This document shows, in pieces, positions 59,818 through 64,000 of a stretch of DNA of 64,000 nt. Position 1 is the first letter of the stretch. Each line of letters opens with the position of its first letter. The stretch is from Halorubrum rubrum (lineage in GTDB: Archaea; Halobacteriota; Halobacteria; Halobacteriales; Haloferacaceae). The position numbers were made by a program, and so were the translations under genes. Below the pieces are notes generated by a model, which had not been told where the DNA came from, made no database searches, and saw only the letters and a program-made list of their open reading frames with translations. The DNA lies in assembly GCF_024494685.1 (NCBI RefSeq), contig NZ_JANHDM010000006.1:124001-188000 (forward strand). Reading direction: 5' to 3'.

Positions 59818-59868
59818 GCTACGGGAATCGACGATCGGTGACCGAGATACTGTCGAATTCGTTGGTGC

Positions 59869-59975
59869 GGTGGCGAGTGCCTCCGAGCACCCGGCAGGTG
59901 CGAGGAGCCCGCGCGACGAGGCTGGGGAGGCGCGAGGTGCGGGGCCGTGCGGGGCGTTCCGAGTGAGACGGGACG
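59869..59975 (+). repeat. Structured dispersed repeat, short copy
   Basis: The sequence GGTGCGGTGGCGAG followed by hairpins and the 27-base block at 59917-59943 (one mismatch to 14918-14944) belongs to the same repeat family as 14690-15045. Two alternative hairpins at about 59877-59902 (GTGC/GCAC and GCACC/GGTGC) take the place of the different hairpin in the long copy. The distal part seen in the long copy is missing or diverged here. Confidence 0.6.
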
Positions 59976-60003
59976 CAACGGGAACGCGGCCGCGACGCCA
60001 GGT

Positions 60004-60897
60004 TCAGTCCAGATCGATCGCCACGTCGTGCTGGCGGCCCGCCGCCTTCACCGTGTTGTACAGGAGCATCGCGCGGGTCATCGGCCCGACGCCGCCGGGG
60101 ACGGGCGTGATCGCGCCCGCGACCTCGCTCGCGGAGTCGTAGTCGACGTCGCCGACGAGGTCGTACCCCTTCTCCGTGTCCGCGTCGACCCGGTTTATCC
60201 CCACGTCGATCACGGTCGCGCCCGCCTTCAGCATCGAGCCGTCGACGAACTCCGGGATCCCCGCGGCGGCGACCACGAGGTCGGCGTCGGCGAGCTTCCC
60301 CTCTAGCTCCTCCGTCCGCGAGTGACAGACGGTCACGGTGGCGTTCCCCTGCGGGGCCTTCTGGATCAGGAGGTTCGCCATCGGCTTGCCGACGATGTCG
60401 GAGCGGCCGACGACGACCGCGTCGGCCCCCTCGGTCTCGACGTCGTAGGCGGCGAGCAGCTTCTGGACGCCGTGGGGCGTACACGGCTTGTACCGGGCGT
60501 CGCCCGCGACGAGCCGGCCGACGTTCTCGGGGTGGAAGCCGTCCACGTCCTTCTCGGGGTCGATCCGCCGGAGCACCTCGCGCTTCTCGACGTGGTCGGG
60601 GACGGGAAGCTGAACCAAGATTCCGTGAACGTCCGGGCGCTCGTTGAGGTCGTCGATGGTCTCGAACAGCTCGGCGGCTGGCGCGTCGGCGTCGACGTCG
60701 ACGTGGATCCCCTCGATGCCGACCTCCTCGCAGTCGCGCTGTTTCATCGAGACGTACGTCTCGCTCGCGGGGTCGTCGCTCATCAGCACGGTCGCCAGGC
60801 CGGGGGTCACGCCCGCGTCCGCGAGCGTCTCCACGCAGCCGGCCACGTCGGATCGAACGTCGGCCGCCACCGCCTCGCCGTCGATGACCTCGGTCAT
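60004..60897 (-). CDS. folD: Methylene-tetrahydrofolate dehydrogenase/cyclohydrolase FolD
   Basis: A bifunctional enzyme linking methylene-, methenyl- and formyl-tetrahydrofolate. The 297-residue product has the substrate segment YVSMKQRDCEEVGIEGIHVD with the catalytic Lys, then GILVQLPVPDH and CTPHGVQKLL. The NADP site is AVVVGRSDIVGKPMANLLIQ and the end is ITPVPGGVGPMTRAMLL. The length is normal. It supplies the folate pool used by the ThyA/DHFR pair at 30983-32559. Confidence 0.96.
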   Translation of the reverse strand: MTEVIDGEAVAADVRSDVAGCVETLADAGVTPGLATVLMSDDPASETYVSMKQRDCEEVGIEGIHVDVDADAPAAELFETIDDLNERPDVHGILVQLPVPDHVEKREVLRRIDPEKDVDGFHPENVGRLVAGDARYKPCTPHGVQKLLAAYDVETEGADAVVVGRSDIVGKPMANLLIQKAPQGNATVTVCHSRTEELEGKLADADLVVAAAGIPEFVDGSMLKAGATVIDVGINRVDADTEKGYDLVGDVDYDSASEVAGAITPVPGGVGPMTRAMLLYNTVKAAGRQHDVAIDLD

Positions 60898-60972
60898 ACC
60901 CGAACGGGGTGCCGGGAGAGATAAAAGGCATCTGGGATCGTTCGAAGGGACGGCTGGGGCCCGTGAGTGGTT

Positions 60973-61149
60973 CTACTCGTCAGGTTTTCCGGCCGGCTCG
61001 AGGATGATGTTCCCGTCGTCGTCCTCGAAGAACGCTACTTTATCACCGACATCCGTTCTATCGTCACCCCACTTTTCGCGTACCTCTTTGATCAGCTGGA
61101 TCTTGTGGCCCTGTTGAATGGTGCTGACGTTTAGGATGTATTTGCTCAT
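60973..61149 (-). CDS. AbrB/SpoVT-like small DNA-binding protein
   Basis: A 58-residue protein, MSKYILNVSTIQQGHKIQLI then KEVREKWGDDRTDVGDKVAF and FEDDDGNIILEPAGKPDE. The order strand, loop, helix, strand, with VGDKVAFFEDDDGNIIL in place, is the swapped-hairpin AbrB/MazE-type DNA-binding fold. It resembles archaeal SpoVT-AbrB proteins. It is divergent from the cytosine methyltransferase gene, with 116 AT-rich bases between the starts, and shares the AT-rich composition of the restriction-modification island. A role as controller of that system is an inference. Confidence 0.75.
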   Translation of the reverse strand: MSKYILNVSTIQQGHKIQLIKEVREKWGDDRTDVGDKVAFFEDDDGNIILEPAGKPDE

Positions 61150-61265
61150 GGAGTCGTCTTTGCCCCTATCCGGTATATTAGTAGGGTTATCAAAAACGGG
61201 GGACTAATTAGTTCTATAAGTTTTAATAAACCTTAAAAGTGGCACAAAACACAGGTTATTATAAG
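61150..61265. promoter_or_regulatory. AT-rich divergent promoter of the restriction-modification island
   Basis: It contains ACTAATTAGT (61204-61213, palindrome) and TATAAGTTTTAATAAACC (about 61216-61233). The latter serves as TATA for the methyltransferase at about 40 bases from the ATG at 61266. The sequence ACTAATT recurs in the nuclease promoter at about 63619-63625. Confidence 0.45.
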
Positions 61266-62423
61266 ATGACCATCCAAAACTACGGTAACGATCGAATGGA
61301 GACGAACGAACCCGCTGAAGACGAACTGCTATACGCTGATCTGTTTAGCGGTTGTGGGGGAATGAGCCTCGGATTCGAGCAGGCGGGTTTCCGGTGCGTC
61401 GGAGCAGTTGATCAAAACGACGATGCCGCCGAAACCTACCGGAACAACATCGGTACGGACCCTATCGTCGACGATATTACGAAATACACCGCAGACGATC
61501 TGCTGAACGAATTTGACGTCGCTCGCGGGGATCTCGACGTTCTCATCTCCTGTGCTCCATGTCAGGGGTTCTCTCAGCATCGGAACAAACACGACACGGA
61601 ACACGACGAACGGAACACGTTGGTTTCGTTCAGCGCCGAGTTGGCAGTTGCGATGGAGCCGGAGTTCTTCGTCATGGAAAACGTTCCCGAGCTCATTCAG
61701 GGCGCGAAAGAAAGATACTGGAATCGAACCTACGAGATCCTCAAAAAGAACAACTACGCAATAGCGTCCGACGTTCTGAACGCTGCCGACTATGGTGTGC
61801 CTCAGCGACGCCGTCGAGCCATCATCATCGCCCGAAAGGAGGGGCGTAAGGTCGAATTACCCCCTCCGACCGTAGACGAACACCGTACGGTAGAGGATGC
61901 GATCGGCGATCTGCCGCCGATTGAAGCCGGTGAGACTCATCCAGCCGATCCGATGCATCGAGCGCCGAATCACACTCGGCGGATCGTAGAGATGCTCGAC
62001 CTCATTCCGGATGACGGTGGATCGTGGATGGATATCCCGGAAAACCACCAGGAGGAGTACTGGCTCGATTCGATGAAGAAAAGAGCAGAAAACGGCGATC
62101 TCAAGTCCTTCTGTGATACCTACGGTCGAATGCACTGGGATAGACCCGCCGGCACGATCACTCGGAAATCGAGCACGCCGTCGTGCGGCCGGTACGTCCA
62201 TCCCGAACAGAACCGTAACGTTACCGTCAGGGAGGCGGCACGTCTACAGTCGTTCCCGGACGACTGGGAGTTCGAAGGATCGTTTATCAGCTGGTACGAA
62301 CAGAACGGGAACGCGGTCCCACCGAAGTTGGCGAACGCGATCGCCGAGCAGATCACACGCCTGATTCCGATCACAGAGAAAGGTACTCAGCAGATGACCT
62401 TCGATGCCATCGGTCCGTCATAG
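61266..62423 (+). CDS. C5-cytosine DNA methyltransferase
   Basis: A 385-residue type II methyltransferase. Motif I is YADLFSGCGGMSLGFE, motif IV is ISCAPCQGFSQH with the catalytic Cys, motif VI is VMENVPEL, motif VIII is GVPQRRRRAIII, and motif X is YEQNGNAVPPKLANAIAEQI. The target-recognition region (about 200-320) is moderate in size and specific to this enzyme; it contains GRMHWDRPAGTITRKSSTPS. The target sequence cannot be told. Start candidates are 61239 (GTG), 61266 and 61296; 61266 fits the TATA distance. It ends six bases inside the convergent nuclease gene. The AT-richer codon use indicates transfer. Confidence 0.93.
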   Translation: MTIQNYGNDRMETNEPAEDELLYADLFSGCGGMSLGFEQAGFRCVGAVDQNDDAAETYRNNIGTDPIVDDITKYTADDLLNEFDVARGDLDVLISCAPCQGFSQHRNKHDTEHDERNTLVSFSAELAVAMEPEFFVMENVPELIQGAKERYWNRTYEILKKNNYAIASDVLNAADYGVPQRRRRAIIIARKEGRKVELPPPTVDEHRTVEDAIGDLPPIEAGETHPADPMHRAPNHTRRIVEMLDLIPDDGGSWMDIPENHQEEYWLDSMKKRAENGDLKSFCDTYGRMHWDRPAGTITRKSSTPSCGRYVHPEQNRNVTVREAARLQSFPDDWEFEGSFISWYEQNGNAVPPKLANAIAEQITRLIPITEKGTQQMTFDAIGPS

Positions 62424-63578
62424 GGAAACACTCGCTACGTCGTATCCGAGTAATTGGCGGATGTAGGCACCGAAGAAGTCTCGAGAATCCTCGTCCGCGA
62501 TGATCTGGCTGATGTTAAACGGGACGTCCAACAGCCCGTCGTGAATCAGCCCCTCGATACCGACATCGTCCGCGTCGCTCCCTCGGTCACCCTCTATCAT
62601 TCGTCGGGTATAAACGGGTTGTAGTATCATCTTCTTCGCCTCCGCGTTTTTAGATTCGAAGTCTTCCAGCTTGCTCCGTATCAGCGGGAGCCACCCCTCC
62701 CATTGGTTGCTAACGTCTTTTCGGTCCTTGATCTCTCCGTAACCGGTTACGCCTCTGGGGGAGCGAACGACCATATCGGGCTCGGTCTGATCGACGTTAA
62801 CATAACCCCCGTTAGCGGCCCGCACGTCTCGAACGTCGTATGCTCCGGAAAGATCACCGAGCGCGTAGGAATCGCCGAGATCCGTAGACGAGACGGTTAT
62901 GAAGGGGTCCTGTGACGTCTGTTTCACCTCGAACGACTCCAAAACACCGTGATCGTCGAACTCCTCTACAAGTACGGAGGCAACATTAACTACGGCCTTC
63001 CGTCCTCCCGCGTTTCTCGATGACCCCTCGATCGCCGCACCCTCTGTGAGTAGTGCGCTGATAAGCGCCCGCCGTTCAGGCCGTTCATCGCCCGTCAGAC
63101 TCGAGGCCCAAGTGCTAATCAGCGAGTTGAAGAAGCGGCACAGACGGTGGACCGAGTCGGACGTTTCGGACGACTGATCCGAAGAGTCGACTTCTCTGAC
63201 GGCCGATCGGATGCTCTCCATCCCTCTGAGACGGTTCTCAGAGACTCCGGCGAGCGTCCGATAGTACTTCAGAAGGTTCGTCCGTTTCAGTGTTCGTGGA
63301 TGTGCGAAGTAACGATGGAGCCGGTCGGGAGGGACTCCGTTCGCTTGGAGGACCTCGACGGCCTGATCGGAGACCCCCAGTTCGTCCCAATCGAGCGTTT
63401 CCGGTTCGAGTTCCATGGCCCGTGAGTGCAGTGAGAGTAGTCCACGTCGTTGTAACTGCGATTCCCTGTAGGATATCTTCCAGCGGGATTCCTGTACGAG
63501 TTGTTCTTCGATGTCGCCTTCGTTCACTATGGCTGAAAGATACGTATCTAAATCAACAGAAGTCCAGACGGGATCCAT
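62418..63578 (-). CDS. Type II restriction endonuclease candidate, PD-(D/E)XK
   Basis: A 386-residue protein encoded tail to tail with the methyltransferase, overlapping it by six bases. A nuclease core is suggested by PDMVVRSPRGVTGYGEIKDRKD: Asp268, then Glu282 and Lys284 in the D, E-x-K spacing. The N-terminal half is mostly helical (EEQLVQESRWKISYRESQLQ) and probably handles DNA recognition or dimerisation. It may belong to a XamI-like family, but I am not sure. The neighbour methyltransferase makes a restriction role likely. The ATG at 63578 follows a TATA (63605-63612 on the opposite strand) by about 27 bases: leaderless. Confidence 0.75.
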   Translation of the reverse strand: MDPVWTSVDLDTYLSAIVNEGDIEEQLVQESRWKISYRESQLQRRGLLSLHSRAMELEPETLDWDELGVSDQAVEVLQANGVPPDRLHRYFAHPRTLKRTNLLKYYRTLAGVSENRLRGMESIRSAVREVDSSDQSSETSDSVHRLCRFFNSLISTWASSLTGDERPERRALISALLTEGAAIEGSSRNAGGRKAVVNVASVLVEEFDDHGVLESFEVKQTSQDPFITVSSTDLGDSYALGDLSGAYDVRDVRAANGGYVNVDQTEPDMVVRSPRGVTGYGEIKDRKDVSNQWEGWLPLIRSKLEDFESKNAEAKKMILQPVYTRRMIEGDRGSDADDVGIEGLIHDGLLDVPFNISQIIADEDSRDFFGAYIRQLLGYDVASVSL

Positions 63579-63604
63579 TATTCAGAAGTGATTACAGAGA
63601 ACCG

Positions 63605-63638
63605 TTATAAATTCTCAAACTAATTGAACGTATACGTT
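63605..63638 (-). promoter_or_regulatory. Nuclease promoter with perfect 12-bp palindrome
   Basis: On the minus strand TTTATAAC (63605-63612) is the TATA element. AACGTATACGTT (63627-63638) is a perfect palindrome 15-25 bases upstream of it, at a place where a bound protein would block or recruit the general factors. Another half-site-like AACG is close by. It may be the binding site of the AbrB-like protein or of the methyltransferase, which often act as control proteins. Confidence 0.5.
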
Positions 63639-63768
63639 TTAGAAGTTCAAAATGTTCTCGTAGATGTCGTTCAACTCGAAACAACTCACTGATATTGACA
63701 CCGAATTCCGGCTCGAACCACTGCGTCCTCGGCTGGACATGTTCTGATCGGTCGCAGAACCGGTAACT

Positions 63769-64000
63769 TCACTCCGGATACAGCTCCTCCTCCCGGTCGA
63801 CGGCGTCGATCGCGGCGATCTCTGAAGGGTCGAGTTCGAGGTCCGCGGCCGCGAGGTTCGCCCGGAGGTGCCGCTCCGTCGACGCCTTCGGGATCGCGGC
63901 CACCGGCTCCTTCGCGGTCGCCCACGCGATCGCGACCGCCTCGGGCGTCGTCCCGTGGCGCTCGGCGACCTCGCGGACCGCGTCGACCTCGCCGACCCTC
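63769..64000 (-). CDS. Aldo/keto reductase, C-terminal part
   Basis: The last 76 residues of the protein, running off the right edge. The sequence VREVAERHGTTPEAVAIAWA, then VAAIPKASTERHLRANLAAA and ELDPSEIAAIDAVDREEELY is typical of the aldo/keto reductase C-terminus. PKASTERHLRANL is the NADPH 2'-phosphate binding region. The catalytic tetrad (Asp, Tyr, Lys, His) lies outside the window. The composition returns to the high GC of core genes, marking the right border of the restriction-modification island. Confidence 0.9.
   Translation of the reverse strand, partial: RVGEVDAVREVAERHGTTPEAVAIAWATAKEPVAAIPKASTERHLRANLAAADLELDPSEIAAIDAVDREEELYPE

Noticed and set aside
1-64000. CRISPR arrays, rRNA genes, replication origin
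   Set aside because: No regularly spaced repeats with unique spacers, no rRNA-like segments and no Cdc6/Orc gene with origin repeats were seen in the window.

Overview
The window is a high-GC, gene-dense chromosomal segment of a halophilic archaeon. A Halorubrum-like member of the Halobacteria is my best guess. The signs are acidic proteins rich in Asp and Glu, archaeal information-processing genes (archaeal-type AspRS, Cdc48/VAT, proteasome alpha, aIF5A, aIF1A, L7Ae/S28e/L24e, TrmY), Tat-lipobox secretion, TATA boxes about 27 bases upstream of many start codons (leaderless mRNAs), and tRNA genes without an encoded CCA. The genus is an inference; no database was searched.

Layout. 1-5.3 kb: start of an M20 peptidase, a CNNM/CorC-type CBS membrane protein, tRNA-His, aspS and larC with a very long His tract. 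5.5-10.7 kb: a GH13 amylase, cdc48 and a small conserved gene. 10.7-17.3 kb: a small winged-helix gene, carB and pyrF (pyrimidine synthesis), zinc-finger proteins and trmY. 17.4-26.3 kb: a lower-GC accessory stretch starting just after tRNA-Pro. It holds a sensor protein that has lost its kinase, a HalOD1 protein, a PAS/GAF/Bat-type regulator, a membrane-anchored winged-helix regulator, two exported proteins of unknown function, and an IS200/IS605-like end. 26.3-40 kb: core metabolism (M20 peptidase, agmatinase plus aIF5A, aminotransferase, thymidylate synthase plus DHFR, both halves of CinA as separate genes, a MacB-like ABC operon with a CARDB exported protein, psmA, a MOSC protein). 40.3-46 kb: a branched-chain amino-acid ABC transporter (livHMGF) convergent with its binding protein, whose two lobes appear in swapped order. 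46-58.2 kb: small housekeeping enzymes, heme A synthase, an SLC13-type permease, aIF1A, carbonic anhydrase and the L7Ae-S28e-L24e-Ndk operon. 58.4-60.9 kb: a 5'-nucleotidase and folD. 60.9-63.7 kb: an AT-richer restriction-modification island (AbrB-like small protein, C5-cytosine methyltransferase, PD-(D/E)XK-type nuclease). The window ends inside an aldo/keto reductase gene.

The observations I consider most worth following are: (1) the apparently circularly permuted LivJ-type binding protein; (2) the arrangement downstream of both tRNA genes, where an inverted copy of the T-arm and a direct copy of the T-arm plus acceptor 3' strand follow the tRNA within about 130 bases; (3) a structured dispersed repeat present twice (between carB and pyrF, and before folD); (4) the restriction-modification island with its own small AbrB-like gene and a perfect palindrome in the nuclease promoter; (5) the membrane-regulator and exported-protein gene set with a perfect 14-bp palindrome between the divergent genes.
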